Shown: in pieces, positions 27,700 to 37,236 of the stretch
Numbering within the stretch: position 1 is the stretch's first letter
Layout of the letters: each line of letters starts with the position of its first letter
Source: Desulfomonile tiedjei DSM 6799
Lineage (GTDB): Bacteria > Desulfobacterota > Desulfomonilia > Desulfomonilales > Desulfomonilaceae
NCBI RefSeq assembly: GCF_000266945.1
Contig: NC_018025.1
Span: forward strand, 5,646,001-5,710,000
Reading direction: 5' to 3'
DNA length: 64,000 bases
Notes under the pieces: generated by a model
The model's input: only the letters and a program-made list of their open reading frames with translations
Databases searched by the model: none
What the model was told of the DNA's origin: nothing
Translations under genes and position numbers: made by a program

Positions 27700-27738
27700 G
27701 GGATTCCGAGAATTCTCCCGGGAATTCTCGGAATTCCC
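27700..27738. repeat. perfect inverted repeat after the nuclease-like gene
   Basis: CCGAGAATTC and its complement GAATTCTCGG flank the six-base TCCCGG, with further partial pairing outside. There is no T-run. It lies between convergently arranged genes and may be a bidirectional transcription stop or a protein site. Confidence 0.45.
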
Positions 27739-27868
27739 CGTACACCATAGTCATTTATGCATGAACTGCAGGAAAGCATCGTTTGCTCTGCGCTGCGACA
27801 GCTTCCCTACAATCATTGGAAACAGTCGAGAAAAGCTGTGTTAAGCTATATTCGCCAAGTGCCTAACA

Positions 27869-29455
27869 CTAGACAGCTTCCCTCAATCTGTTGAATTTTT
27901 CGACCTCCAGGCGTTTGAGTTCTCGCTTCAAGATCTTGCCTGTTGCGGTTTTGGGTAATTCGTCAATCGTGGTGAATTCCACCTGACGGGGTGCTTTGTA
28001 TGCAGCCATATTGCCTTTGGCCCACTGAATGATTTCTTCTTCCCCCGCGGTCTGACCTGGAGACAGAACAATAAACGCTTTCGGTATCTCTCCTTTTACT
28101 CTGTCAGGTACACCGATCACAATTGCCTGCAAGACTTTAGGATGTTGACTCAAGTAGCTTTCAACTTCACTGGGATAGATGTTGTATCCGCCACAAACCA
28201 ACATATCGTCCTTGCGATCCACAATGAACAGCAGACTGTCAGCGTGATCTTTCCCGCGCACGTAACCCAAATCGCCGGACTTCCACCAGCCGTCACGAAT
28301 CTTGTTTGCGGTCATCTCAGGATCGTTCCAGTATTCTTTTATTATTCCCGGCCCCTTACAGCACAATTCGCCTATTTCGCCCTCGGGCAGTTCTTTGCCG
28401 TCGTCATCCACGATCTTGATTTTCCAGCCGGGAGCAGCCCAGCCGGGAGTTCCCGGAATGAAATGGTTGAAACGTGTGTGCGTCACAGTGCTCGATGTCT
28501 CTGTGGAGCCATAACATTCTACGAGTCCGATTCCGAAAACCTCCTGGATTTGCTTTGCCAAATCCGACGGCAACAGAGACCCCGCACATTGGCCGAACCA
28601 AAAGCTGGAAATATCGTATTGCTGGCTGTTCTTCAGGTATTCCTCGATAAGATAAGCCCACATGGTAGGCGTGCCCATGAAGTGTGTTCCCTGATACTTG
28701 GTTATCAATTCCAAAGTCTGTTTGGGAAAAAACCTCTGAAGCGTGACAACGGCAGCTCCCGCATAGAGTGTAGGTAAGACCGTAAACACTACGTACACGT
28801 GAAAGTAAGGTGCGCCGGTAAGTATACGGTCTTCCTCAGTCATCGGTACCACATGCGAGGCATTCATAGACGCCTGAGCAAGCCAGCTTCCATGTGTCGA
28901 AAGCGCGCCCTTCGGCTTACCCGTAGTTCCGGACGTATAGAGCAGACAGAGTCCATCGTTCTCATCCATGTCCATTGCGGCAAATTCCGTTCCATTGCTT
29001 GAGATAAGATTCTCGTACTCCAGCACTTTCGGATGAGTTCCACCTCCTGCCACTCCATGGACGGAAATTATTTTTTCCAGTGATGGAAGATTGTCCCATA
29101 TGGGCATTACGTTTTGGTCGGTTTCTTCGGTCATCCCGAAGAGAATTCTGGCTTGACTGTGGTTCAGGATGTACTCGATTTCCATTTTTTTCAGCATGAT
29201 GTTGAACGGAACAGAAATCGCTCCAACTTTGGCGATAGCAAGAAACGCCACAATGAACTCGGGCACATTCCGCATGTAAAGAGCAACTCGATCGCCTTTG
29301 TCTATGCCTAAGGATCGTAAGGCATTGGCCATGGAGTTAACTTTTTCGTTTAATTCCGCGTAGGTGTAAATAACACCACTGTGTCCGTCGATAATCGCGG
29401 GTCGGGTTGGGATGCGGCGAGCGTTTTTTTCAATGCATTCTTGACTCAAGTTCAT
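27869..29455 (-). CDS. AMP-forming acyl-CoA synthetase
   Basis: Adenylate-forming ligase activating a carboxylic acid, probably a long-chain fatty acid, to its CoA ester with ATP. About 528 residues. Motifs: [18 protein letters not shown] (P-loop-like, about residue 175), [25 protein letters not shown], and the C-terminal catalytic lysine in [15 protein letters not shown] use the ATG at 29455 because AAGGAG lies seven bases upstream; the 36 upstream codons are unlike the family. A sigma-54 two-component pair lies just upstream on the same strand, but the gap of about 250 bases shows no clear -24/-12 promoter. Confidence 0.92.
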   Translation of the reverse strand: MNLSQECIEKNARRIPTRPAIIDGHSGVIYTYAELNEKVNSMANALRSLGIDKGDRVALYMRNVPEFIVAFLAIAKVGAISVPFNIMLKKMEIEYILNHSQARILFGMTEETDQNVMPIWDNLPSLEKIISVHGVAGGGTHPKVLEYENLISSNGTEFAAMDMDENDGLCLLYTSGTTGKPKGALSTHGSWLAQASMNASHVVPMTEEDRILTGAPYFHVYVVFTVLPTLYAGAAVVTLQRFFPKQTLELITKYQGTHFMGTPTMWAYLIEEYLKNSQQYDISSFWFGQCAGSLLPSDLAKQIQEVFGIGLVECYGSTETSSTVTHTRFNHFIPGTPGWAAPGWKIKIVDDDGKELPEGEIGELCCKGPGIIKEYWNDPEMTANKIRDGWWKSGDLGYVRGKDHADSLLFIVDRKDDMLVCGGYNIYPSEVESYLSQHPKVLQAIVIGVPDRVKGEIPKAFIVLSPGQTAGEEEIIQWAKGNMAAYKAPRQVEFTTIDELPKTATGKILKRELKRLEVEKFNRLREAV

Positions 29456-29704
29456 CACAGTGCTCCTTTGCTCCACAGACGATAGGCCTTCATGGATCTC
29501 TGAACGAGAGGTTGAGGCGTGTCGGTCAGACTGAGCAAAGTTCATGCCCAAGTAAGTTTGCATCTGAAGTAAGTAAAGAAACGCTGCATCAGCAGGCGAG
29601 AAGGATTATCCCCGTCACGTGTTAGGAGTACAAAGGTTATTAGATGGGAAGTTTCTTTCCAGGACTGGAAACTTTCTTACCGCTCGGTCAGTCGGACGGT
29701 TGAA

Positions 29705-31054
29705 TTATCTCATGCCATATTGTTTCAGACGCTTGCGCAGTGTGGGACGGGAGACTCCCAGAATTCGAGCGGCAGCAGACAAGTTACCGTCTGTTTCAGA
29801 CATGGTCTTCAAAATATGTTTTTTCTCAAGCTCATCCAGAGAAGTACTTGCATCAGTTTCCGGAGAATCCAAAGGAAAAATACCGATGGCAGTTTCCACT
29901 GCATCCGTAAGTAAGACCGCTCCCCTGGATTCCAGAACCGCTTTCGTGAGCACATTTTTCAACTCTCTCACGTTTCCGGGCCAGGTATAGCCTTTCAGGA
30001 TGTTCATTACTTCTCGTTCGATGCGGTTTATCCTGGAACCCAAATCTCTATTGATGCCTGCAATGAAGAAATCTACCAGGGCCTGCAAATCGTCCATACG
30101 TTCACGCAATGGCGGCAGCGTTATAGTAACCACTTTCAGGCGAAAGAGAAGATCGCGTCTGAAGAGACCTTTTGTAACCAGATCGCTCAAGTTGTGATTG
30201 GTTGCAGCAATGATGCGTGCTTTCGAACAAAGAGTCTGGGTGCCTCCGACTCTCGTGAACTCCCGATACTCGAGGAAGCGCAGAAGCTTCGCCTGTAAAG
30301 AAAGCGGCAAGTCGCCAACCTCGTCCAAAAAGATGGTGCCCTCACCGGCTAATTCCAGCCGGCCTCTCTTCATTTCGCCCGCACCGGTAAACGCGCCTCG
30401 TTCATGGCCGAAGAGTTCGGATTCGAAAAGGCTGTCCACCAGCGTGGTGCAATCAACCGTGATAAAGGGCTCATCATTGGAACTGGAAGATTCGTGTATT
30501 ACTCGCGCGATAAGCTCTTTACCGCTGCCTGTTTCTCCTTCAATGAGAACAGTCGCCCGATTCCGAGACAAGAGTCCAATTGTCTTGAAGAGGCCTCGCA
30601 TGACAGGAGTATGCCCGATTATCTGGTGACGACCCGCTGCATGGATAGCTCTTCGGATTACCTGACGACTGGATGTGGCAGTCTCCGCGATCCGGAGACT
30701 TTTGGTAACTGCGTAGTCCAGTTCGTCCACATCAAGCGGTTTGTGAATATAGTCGTAAGCACCGTTACGCATCGCCTCGATAGTTGTCTCCATATCGTGG
30801 TAAGCCGTAATCATGATCACTTTGGCATCTGCATCCACAGCCATTATTTGTTTGAGGACCTCAAGGCCGGAGATATCAGGCAAGCGAATATCGAGAACGA
30901 TTACTTGCGGTTGAAATACGAGGTACTGCTCCAAACCCTCCGATCCGGTACCCGCAACGCAAACTGCGAGACCTTTTTCACGCAGAAACATTTCGAGAGA
31001 TTCTTGAATCGCGGTCTCATCATCAATGATGAGGATTCTCTTCACGCCATGCAT
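29705..31054 (-). CDS. sigma-54-dependent response regulator (NtrC type)
   Basis: A 449-residue activator. The N-terminal receiver has the phospho-acceptor Asp in VIVLDIRLPDISG; the central AAA+ domain has Walker A GETGSGKE, the sigma-54 contact motif GAFTGA and FLDEVGDLPLSLQAKLLRFL; the C-terminal Fis-type helix-turn-helix is GNLSAAARILGVSRPTLRKR. Its start overlaps the end of the histidine kinase gene by 13 bases, so they form a coupled two-component system. Targets are unknown; the neighbouring acyl-CoA ligase is a candidate by position only. Confidence 0.94.
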   Translation of the reverse strand: MHGVKRILIIDDETAIQESLEMFLREKGLAVCVAGTGSEGLEQYLVFQPQVIVLDIRLPDISGLEVLKQIMAVDADAKVIMITAYHDMETTIEAMRNGAYDYIHKPLDVDELDYAVTKSLRIAETATSSRQVIRRAIHAAGRHQIIGHTPVMRGLFKTIGLLSRNRATVLIEGETGSGKELIARVIHESSSSNDEPFITVDCTTLVDSLFESELFGHERGAFTGAGEMKRGRLELAGEGTIFLDEVGDLPLSLQAKLLRFLEYREFTRVGGTQTLCSKARIIAATNHNLSDLVTKGLFRRDLLFRLKVVTITLPPLRERMDDLQALVDFFIAGINRDLGSRINRIEREVMNILKGYTWPGNVRELKNVLTKAVLESRGAVLLTDAVETAIGIFPLDSPETDASTSLDELEKKHILKTMSETDGNLSAAARILGVSRPTLRKRLKQYGMR

Positions 31055-32601
31055 GGTAACCTCAGGACAAAGATCGCTCCTTTTCCTTTCTTACTGTGGA
31101 CTTCAATTTCACCGGAATGCGCATCGACAATGCGTTTGACGTTACTGAGACCGAGCCCGCACCCGAGACTTTTCGTAGTATGAAAGGGGGTAAATATATG
31201 CTTCATGTGATGCTGTTCGATTCCGGTTCCGGTATCTTTTACAGCAAGTTCCAATACACAGGCACCATTAGTCTTCGCAAGGCTTGTCCATACTTTGATA
31301 TTGCCGTACTCGGGAGTAGCCTCTATTGCATTCAACAAGAGATTTATAACCGCTTGTTCCAATCTACCGGCATCGATTTTGGCGAAAGGTAATCCGGGGG
31401 AATAATGCTCGGCTATCCGTATTTGCTTTTCCTGAGCTTTTGGTCTGAGCAAATCCACACAGCCTTGTGCGAGAGCCGATAAATCCGTGGGTGCTGTTTC
31501 AATGGTTAACGGACGCGCCAGATCGAGCAGTTGTCGAAGGATGTTCTCCAGGCGGGAAACTTCATGCACGGTTATCTCGAGTCGCCGTTGATCGTATCCA
31601 TCCAGATCGAGTTTTCTCGAGAGAATTTGCAGGTTCATCTTAATCGATGAGAGGGGATTTCTTATCTCATGAGACAACGAAGCCGATAGATGCCCCAAAT
31701 AAGCCATTCGCTCATGTTCCCGCATCTTGGATTCCATGGCGAGACGTTCACTGATGTCGCGACAGATCCCTATGATGACAGGCCCTTCACCCAAATCCAC
31801 GGATCTGGCTCTGACTTCCGTGGCTGCTTCGTTTTCCGGGACACCGATTCTGGTGTATTGTAACGGCCCCTGAGGAGGACGATCTTCCAACACGCTCGCG
31901 TAAGCAGCTTGCAGGCTTTCGCGATGATCCTGAGACACGAAATCCAAGAAATGGCGTCCAATGATATTGTCCAGGAGAGTGCCGTGCATTCTACAGAATG
32001 CCTGGTTCGCAAAAATAATGCGCTCGTTCTGGACCACGAAATAGCCGTCATTAATCTCTTCAACCAAAGTCTTGTATTTGCGTTCGCTCCTGCGGAGCGC
32101 TTCTTCGGATTCAAGCCTGTGAGTGATGTCTATGAGAGACCCTATTACTGAAGGAGCGCCTTGATATTCCATGCGAGACCCGTACGCCTCGATGTAAATC
32201 ACGGTTCCGTCTTTCTTGATGCCTCGAAATTGATAGTTCATCGCATCAATTTCACCGGACAGACGCTTCGTCAAGTTCTCCTCCAACAAAGGCCTGTCCT
32301 CATCAAATACCAGGCTTGAAGCTGTCGCTTTGCCGATAAGCTCATGCGATTCGTACCCGAAAATTTCCGCTAATTTAGGGTTGACGTACTGAAACACCCC
32401 ATCCTGAATGAGGTAAACCCCGACTACGGATTTCTCGGTGAGGGTTCTGAATTTGTTCTCTGATTTGTCGAGAGCCTGTTCTAAAATCTTGCGATGTACT
32501 TCTGCAAGCTCGAATTCAGCAATCCTGCATTTTAATTCCAGAATCTCTTGTTCCAGGTCTCTTTTGGTTTTAGCGCGAATCATCATCCGGATTGTATCCA
32601 T
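31042..32601 (-). CDS. PAS-domain sensor histidine kinase
   Basis: About 519 residues with no transmembrane segment, so probably a cytoplasmic sensor. An N-terminal coiled coil is followed by two PAS domains (YLIQDGVFQYVNPKLAEIFG and YFVVQNERIIFANQAFCRMH). The H-box is HLSASLSHEIRNPLSSIKMN with the phospho-His, then N-box QAVINLLLNAIEAT, G1 VKDTGTGIEQ and G2 LGCGLGLSNV. The exact start is uncertain; ATG at 32601 is used, and a TTG seven codons earlier is possible. It is the partner of the overlapping regulator at 29705-31054. Confidence 0.92.
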   Translation of the reverse strand: MDTIRMMIRAKTKRDLEQEILELKCRIAEFELAEVHRKILEQALDKSENKFRTLTEKSVVGVYLIQDGVFQYVNPKLAEIFGYESHELIGKATASSLVFDEDRPLLEENLTKRLSGEIDAMNYQFRGIKKDGTVIYIEAYGSRMEYQGAPSVIGSLIDITHRLESEEALRRSERKYKTLVEEINDGYFVVQNERIIFANQAFCRMHGTLLDNIIGRHFLDFVSQDHRESLQAAYASVLEDRPPQGPLQYTRIGVPENEAATEVRARSVDLGEGPVIIGICRDISERLAMESKMREHERMAYLGHLSASLSHEIRNPLSSIKMNLQILSRKLDLDGYDQRRLEITVHEVSRLENILRQLLDLARPLTIETAPTDLSALAQGCVDLLRPKAQEKQIRIAEHYSPGLPFAKIDAGRLEQAVINLLLNAIEATPEYGNIKVWTSLAKTNGACVLELAVKDTGTGIEQHHMKHIFTPFHTTKSLGCGLGLSNVKRIVDAHSGEIEVHSKKGKGAIFVLRLPCMA

Positions 32602-32932
32602 CTTCCTGGAGAGGAAAGCCAAAGGAACCTATCTAAATTTTCACATCGGTTGGATTATATTATCATAAAGTTGATGAGCAAAACAGATGTCGTCGACAAA
32701 TACCCGTGGCGAATTCTCTGCAAATTATTTCCGATAGAATGAAAAGAGTGTTAACATACCAGCGGTTACGCTGCCGCACGCGGGAACGTGAGGCAGCTCG
32801 CGATGTACCGTGGATCGTTCAGAAAAAGAGATAGGGCTCCTTTATGTTCACGTGTGAAGCCGACGGCAGCGTTGTTGGATGTGCAGGCTGTCTTGTTTTC
32901 GGTAAGTATGATGACAAATTTGAGGCCATCCG
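32602..32932. other. divergent intergenic region
   Basis: About 330 bases between the divergently transcribed kinase and HPP genes. It must hold both promoters, but I see no consensus pair and no repeat. Confidence 0.4.
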
Positions 32933-33457
32933 ATGGACAAAATGAAATACGTGGAGAAAGTCTCCCCGGGTGATATCTGGCGCTCATGTCTGGGGGCATT
33001 TCTTGGAATAGCCGGTTTGGCACTGGTGGACCCCGGTATCCCCAACGGTCAAGACGCCTGGGTGCTCATAAGCGCCTTTGGTGCTTCGGCCGTTCTCGTG
33101 TTCGGCAACAGACGGCATTCCTTTGCACAACCCCGCAGTCTTATTGGAGGACACCTGCTCTCAGCTCTGGCCGGGGTTGCATCGTTCAAGATGTTTCAGG
33201 GGTATCCCTGGCTCGCTGCCGGGATTGGAACTGCCGCAGCACTTGCGATTATGCAGGTGACAAATACTCTCCATCCTCCCGGCGGAGGCACAGCACTCTT
33301 CGCAGTCATAGGTCCCGATCGAATCCACGATCTGGGATTCCTCTACATCATTGCTCCAGTGGGATTTGGAGCTCTGTTTCTTTTAGTTGTTGCACTTGCA
33401 GTGAACAATATCGCGAGCAGCAGGCGTTACCCGGAATTCTGGTTTCATCGAGAGTAA
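32933..33457 (+). CDS. HPP-family membrane protein
   Basis: A 174-residue membrane protein of the HPP family, some members of which transport nitrite in plastids and cyanobacteria. It has four predicted helices: near residues 18-33, 45-60, 75-115 and 138-158. The signature after helix 3 is NTLHPPGGGTALFAV, which names the family, and SAFGASAVLVFG lies after helix 2. GAGG precedes the ATG. Substrate in this organism is unknown. Confidence 0.9.
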   Translation: MDKMKYVEKVSPGDIWRSCLGAFLGIAGLALVDPGIPNGQDAWVLISAFGASAVLVFGNRRHSFAQPRSLIGGHLLSALAGVASFKMFQGYPWLAAGIGTAAALAIMQVTNTLHPPGGGTALFAVIGPDRIHDLGFLYIIAPVGFGALFLLVVALAVNNIASSRRYPEFWFHRE

Positions 33458-33484
33458 ATATTAGATGAGCGTCACCTCAGCCGT

Positions 33485-33520
33485 CGCCATCTTATATGCA
33501 TAATTGTGAAATGGTATCAT
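33485..33520 (+). repeat. short copy of a dispersed repeat end
   Basis: CGCCATCTTATATGCATAAT then TGTGAAATGGTATCA corresponds to the last 36 bases of the repeat at 3235-3376. Only this end is present. Confidence 0.55.
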
Positions 33521-34740
33521 TGATCATTGAGGCAGATGAACTCTACGAGAGTCCCTTTAGAAATATGTTCCACTCCTTCAGGTATCAGGAAAAGGCCGTC
33601 AGCAGTAGCCATGGAACGCAACCGTTGCGTTGAAGCGAGAGGTACTAAACGAATCGAGAAGTCTTGCTTCTCTGCTCGACAATGAACTACCTGCGTCCAG
33701 TCTTTCTGACCTCTTACCTCTTCTGTCAAAATCCCTGTGAGTCGACGATACGGAGACCCGGTGTACCCGGCCAGTTGAAGCACCAAAGGCAGCGCTATCA
33801 GGAGAAACGCCGCCTCATTCGATGGTGGACCTCCAGGCAAACAGACTACAGGCTTTCCCTGGAGGAATCCCAGAGCCACAGCTTTTCCGGGCCCGAGCCT
33901 GATCCTGTGAAAGAGCATATTCCATCCAAGTCCGTCGAGAACCTTCACGATCAGGTCGCGATCTCCTTTCCAGGCCCCGCCTGAAGTGAGAATGATGTCA
34001 CATTCATCGACAATCGACTCAAGTGCGGTCTTTAAGCCCGGAAAAGAGTCTTCCGCTTTTTCGATAACGCTGGAAATGGACCATGATCGAAGCCATGCAT
34101 CCTGGAGCGCCAGGTTGCTCGCGAAAAGCTTCCCTGTCTCCGGCGGTTGGCCAGGCAGGAGCACTTCATTTCCGGTGGCCAGAAGACCCACTTTAGGGCG
34201 ACGAAAGACCCACGCTTCCTGAATGCCTCCTGCGACTATTAAACCGATTTTTGCTGGAGTGAACACCTCACCCGTCCGGACGAGGATCTCTCCCTCTTTC
34301 ACTTCGGAACCTTTTGCAAGGATATTTCTTCCCTGCTCCGAGCACGCCAAGGCTCTGATATGACCGTCTCTCTTTTCAGCGAATTCTTCTGCAAGAACAG
34401 CTTCAGCTCCCTCGGGAATAGAGGCACCGCTGAGGACTCGAACGGTTTTTCCAGTGCTCACCGACATAGTGCAGGGATCGCCTGCGCCAAGGGTTCCGAC
34501 CACCTGGAGTAAGACCGGATTCTGCCGGTCCGCACGTGCTATGTCCCGAGAAATTACTGCATATCCATCTTTGAGAGATGAATCGGCTGACGGGTAGTCG
34601 ATCAGAGCAATCGCCTCCCGTGCGCAGACTCGGCCCGAGAGGCCCGAGACCGGTATCTTCTCCGCTCCCAAAGGTGTGATATTGTTCCTTGCCAATTCGC
34701 AGGCCTGTTGAAATCCTATATCGTACATGAACTTAAGCAC
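33517..34740 (-). CDS. MoeA-like molybdopterin molybdenumtransferase
   Basis: Inserts molybdate or tungstate into adenylylated molybdopterin. The 407 residues have the MoeA layout: an N-terminal domain with DYPSADSSLKDGYAVIS (family: D-x-S-x-x-D-G-Y-A), VRVLSGASIPEGAEAVLAEE, then the MPT-binding domain with LTSGGAWKGDRD and VCLPGGPPSNEAAF, and a C-terminal beta domain. Compared with canonical MoeA, the TSGG-VS-GD-YD and PGNP motifs are altered, so this may be a divergent paralogue. The start is GTG at 34740; an ATG four codons on (34728) is equally possible. No other molybdenum-cofactor gene is nearby. Confidence 0.83.
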   Translation of the reverse strand: MLKFMYDIGFQQACELARNNITPLGAEKIPVSGLSGRVCAREAIALIDYPSADSSLKDGYAVISRDIARADRQNPVLLQVVGTLGAGDPCTMSVSTGKTVRVLSGASIPEGAEAVLAEEFAEKRDGHIRALACSEQGRNILAKGSEVKEGEILVRTGEVFTPAKIGLIVAGGIQEAWVFRRPKVGLLATGNEVLLPGQPPETGKLFASNLALQDAWLRSWSISSVIEKAEDSFPGLKTALESIVDECDIILTSGGAWKGDRDLIVKVLDGLGWNMLFHRIRLGPGKAVALGFLQGKPVVCLPGGPPSNEAAFLLIALPLVLQLAGYTGSPYRRLTGILTEEVRGQKDWTQVVHCRAEKQDFSIRLVPLASTQRLRSMATADGLFLIPEGVEHISKGTLVEFICLNDQ

Positions 34741-34802
34741 CTGACATAAGTATGATTAATGATACGGATGACAGATCACGCAAAACTCTTCCGCTATATC
34801 CA

Positions 34803-35305
34803 TTCACTTACCCGTGGAAGAGCTTTCTACAGCCCCATAGGGGCTGCCCAAGAGTAGCCGTGGGTGCAAAACCCACGGAAGCGATATGGAAGTCCCTTGT
34901 CTTCAAGACCCTGAAGGGGTCTGCCAACGCCATTTGAGCGTTATTGTCTTGTTGGTCGACCCCTTTCAGGGTCGTTGAACTATGCTTATGGGCCGGCCGC
35001 TCCACGGGTTGACGAAACTGTCTCAAAATTCTCGAATACACAAAAATCGTGCCACGATTCATCCTCCTTGTAGGGGGCAGATCTCGTGCCTGCCCTCCTG
35101 CAATGACCGGCACGGAGGTCGGTCACTACCGGGCACCCACGAGGGGCGCCCCTACAATCAGGGCCGTGAAGATCATGAGAACTTCGTGCCACGATCTGGG
35201 ATAAATTTTGATTCCTGAGACACTTTCTGACACCTGTGGCTATTGCTGGGTCGCCCTTCCAGGGCTCAGAATTCCTAGTGCCCGCCTACAACTGAATGGT
35301 TACCT
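34803..35305 (+). repeat. long dispersed direct repeat, copy 1
   Basis: About 500 bases matching 39349-39846 at roughly 80-90 percent by eye. Shared landmarks, in order: TTTCTACAGCCCCATAGG, GTAGCCGTGGGTGCAAA, AAGACCCTGAAGGGGTC, CCACGGGTTGACGA, CTGTCTCAAAATTCTCGAAT, ATCGTGCCACGATTC, CTCGTGCCTGCCCTCC, GGTCACTACCGGGCACCCAC and CGCCCTTCCAGGGC. It has several internal short inverted repeats and no coding potential I trust. Confidence 0.8.
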
Positions 35306-35438
35306 TCCGCCTCACTGGACTACTTTAGCAGAAATTGTGAGATCTTGACCGCATATTCTCCATGACCCTGTACAAAGATTTCAGTTCCGGTCGACGTGTT
35401 CCTTCAGTTACCCACGGAGGTGAGGTGCTGGGGGACAT

Positions 35439-35534
35439 GTCATTGCGAGGAGCGGAGCGATCCCGCGTCTCGCGGGACAATCTCCTGATACTTGCCTGCA
35501 CCTTCAGGGGATTGCTTCGCTTCGCTCACAATGA
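35439..35534 (+). repeat. palindromic GTCATTGCGAG element, copy 2
   Basis: Bounded by GTCATTGCGAGGAGCGGAGC and GCTTCGCTTCGCTCACAATG, near-complementary ends about 96 bases apart. It contains the inner palindrome CCCGCGTCTCGCGGG. It matches 11137-11232 in ends, length and interior order. Confidence 0.7.
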
Positions 35535-35602
35535 CAATTCAAATAATCAATTTGCTGAATTTCAGGAGGGCAGTCGTTCCGGTACTAAATTCTCATACTT
35601 CG

Positions 35603-36508
35603 TCAAGATGCTTTTCCCACGAGACTTGCATCAATGATTCGAGGCACAACATCCGACCATCCAAGTGGCATGAAATGTACTCCCTGAGTCATTGGAGCTA
35701 CCTCTTTGAAGAATTCGGATGTCATCTCCACGCACAAATCTTTTGCTTTTTCTGTGGGAACATCCCCGAGCCTTTTTACCCACCTGTCGGGAACCGTGAT
35801 GCCCGCGATGTTGCGATTCATAAACTCAGCCATTTTGGCGGACTTAATGAGAACAATGCCTATCTGAATCGGCACTCCGAAGCCTTCGGTCTTCCGAATG
35901 AACTTCTCGAACAAAGCCGCATCGTACACTGTTTGCGTCTGGAAAAACTGTGCTCCTGCAGCTATCTTCTTCTCCATCTTGATCAATTGCAGATCCAACG
36001 GCTCGAAATTCGGATTGACAACCGCGCCCAGCGCAAAATCAGTGGCTTGAGTGAGTTGGTTTCCGGCCATGTCGTATCCGTTTTTCATCTGTGTTGCAAT
36101 GCGCAGAAGTTGAACTGAATCCAGATCGAACACGGGTTTTGCAGAGCGATGGTCTCCAAGAGTGGTATGATCTCCGGTTATGACCAGCACGTTGTCGATT
36201 CCCAGAGAACAGGCATTCAGGAGTTCCGATTGCAGCGCGATTCGGTTCCGGTCGCGGCAGGTTATCTGGTAAATGGGTTCGACGCCGCGTTCTTTCAATC
36301 TCACCGAAGCCGCCAGAGAACCCAGGCGCATGACGGCACTCTGATTGTCCGTCACATTGATTGCGTGAACATGGTTTTTCAGGATGTCCGCTTCTTCGAG
36401 ACAACGAGGCACCTTGCCGTCCCCGAGATCTCGCATGCATCCCTTTACGGGACCGACTTCACTGGTAATGACGTATGTTCCACCGGCAAAAAGTTCGGTT
36501 ATTTTCAT
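35603..36508 (-). CDS. metF: methylenetetrahydrofolate reductase
   Basis: Flavoprotein reducing 5,10-methylene-THF to 5-methyl-THF, or the reverse in acetate- and one-carbon-oxidising anaerobes (Wood-Ljungdahl methyl branch). The 301 residues form one beta/alpha barrel: ITSEVGPVKG at the N-terminus, HAINVTDNQSAVMRLGSLA, YQITCRDRNRIALQSELL, and NVLVITGDH, with the flavin-contacting segments in the usual order. GAGGA lies seven bases before the ATG. It is 13 bases downstream of metV, and both follow the tusA-like gene, so all three are probably one operon from the sigma-54 promoter at 37537. Confidence 0.93.
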   Translation of the reverse strand: MKITELFAGGTYVITSEVGPVKGCMRDLGDGKVPRCLEEADILKNHVHAINVTDNQSAVMRLGSLAASVRLKERGVEPIYQITCRDRNRIALQSELLNACSLGIDNVLVITGDHTTLGDHRSAKPVFDLDSVQLLRIATQMKNGYDMAGNQLTQATDFALGAVVNPNFEPLDLQLIKMEKKIAAGAQFFQTQTVYDAALFEKFIRKTEGFGVPIQIGIVLIKSAKMAEFMNRNIAGITVPDRWVKRLGDVPTEKAKDLCVEMTSEFFKEVAPMTQGVHFMPLGWSDVVPRIIDASLVGKAS

Positions 36509-36521
36509 GACAGTTTCCTCA

Positions 36522-37184
36522 TCAGGCTAATTTCAGAGATCGCGGTTTGTTGAATTTGGCGTAGTCTTTCGGTTCCCTGTATATGGACAATGAACCCAGT
36601 TCACCAAGTGCTGCCAATCGATTGTAGATAAGTACCCAGGCACAATCACGATCGCGATCCACCTCGCATTTGCCGTTTTCTGCCCCGCCACAAGGACCGT
36701 TCAACAGATTCTTCGCACATTTTGTAAACGGGCAAATGCCGCCGGTTTCGTTGAGCACGCAATCACCGCATTCCTGACACTGCTCGAGTGCAAACGCTCC
36801 GGCTATGGTCGTGTCCATATGTCCGACCGAGTTCAGTCCGATCTTTACCGGAACAGTCATTCCCAATTGTTCCGTCGCTTGCCGCACAATCTGCACTGCT
36901 CCGCCACACCCGAGCACGAGAATTGCGTCGCTTTCCCGGAGTTGCTCTTCTTTTCCTTCGAATGCTGCCATGGTGTGATTGATGTAGCAGGTACGCTCCG
37001 GGACAACCTCGAGGACGACTTCTTTGCCGTTCTTGCGCAGTTGTTCGGCCATTACGGGGACTTGCGCTTCGCCGCCTGTCTTGCAAGCTTTCGCACAGCC
37101 ATTGCAACCGGTCACGATAATTTTACGGTATTTGCTCAATGCTTCCAAAATCTCAGAATCCGACTTTCTTGCGGTCCCGATCAT
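36522..37184 (-). CDS. metV: MetV, C-terminal-domain partner of MetF
   Basis: Iron-sulfur and zinc-binding partner of MetF in acetogens and sulfate reducers, about 220 residues. It is rich in cysteine pairs: TGCNGCAKACKTGG at the N-terminus, VLGCGGAVQ in the middle, then QCQECGDCVLNETGGICPFTKC-type clusters and NGPCGGAENGKCEVD. The last block is typical of the MTHFR_C (zinc-finger) domain. AAGGAGGA precedes the ATG. It probably relays electrons between a donor such as ferredoxin or a Hdr-like complex and MetF (family knowledge; the donor is not in this window). Confidence 0.92.
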   Translation of the reverse strand: MIGTARKSDSEILEALSKYRKIIVTGCNGCAKACKTGGEAQVPVMAEQLRKNGKEVVLEVVPERTCYINHTMAAFEGKEEQLRESDAILVLGCGGAVQIVRQATEQLGMTVPVKIGLNSVGHMDTTIAGAFALEQCQECGDCVLNETGGICPFTKCAKNLLNGPCGGAENGKCEVDRDRDCAWVLIYNRLAALGELGSLSIYREPKDYAKFNKPRSLKLA

Positions 37185-37236
37185 CAGTTCCTCCTTCTGT
37201 TGTGCTTCGATACGAGCCGAAACGAAGTAGTGATTC

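Noticed and set aside
27656-27844. Small frame whose ATG overlaps the stop of the nuclease-like gene
   Set aside because: It runs through a perfect inverted repeat, so its residues are palindrome artefacts (FREFSREFSEF); there is no other support.
30404-31183. Plus-strand frame of 259 codons opposite the two-component genes
   Set aside because: It is antisense to well-supported kinase and regulator genes and shows no protein motif.
35362-36118. Plus-strand frames in and beside the palindromic element and opposite metF
   Set aside because: They cross repeat DNA and then run antisense to metF; no independent support.
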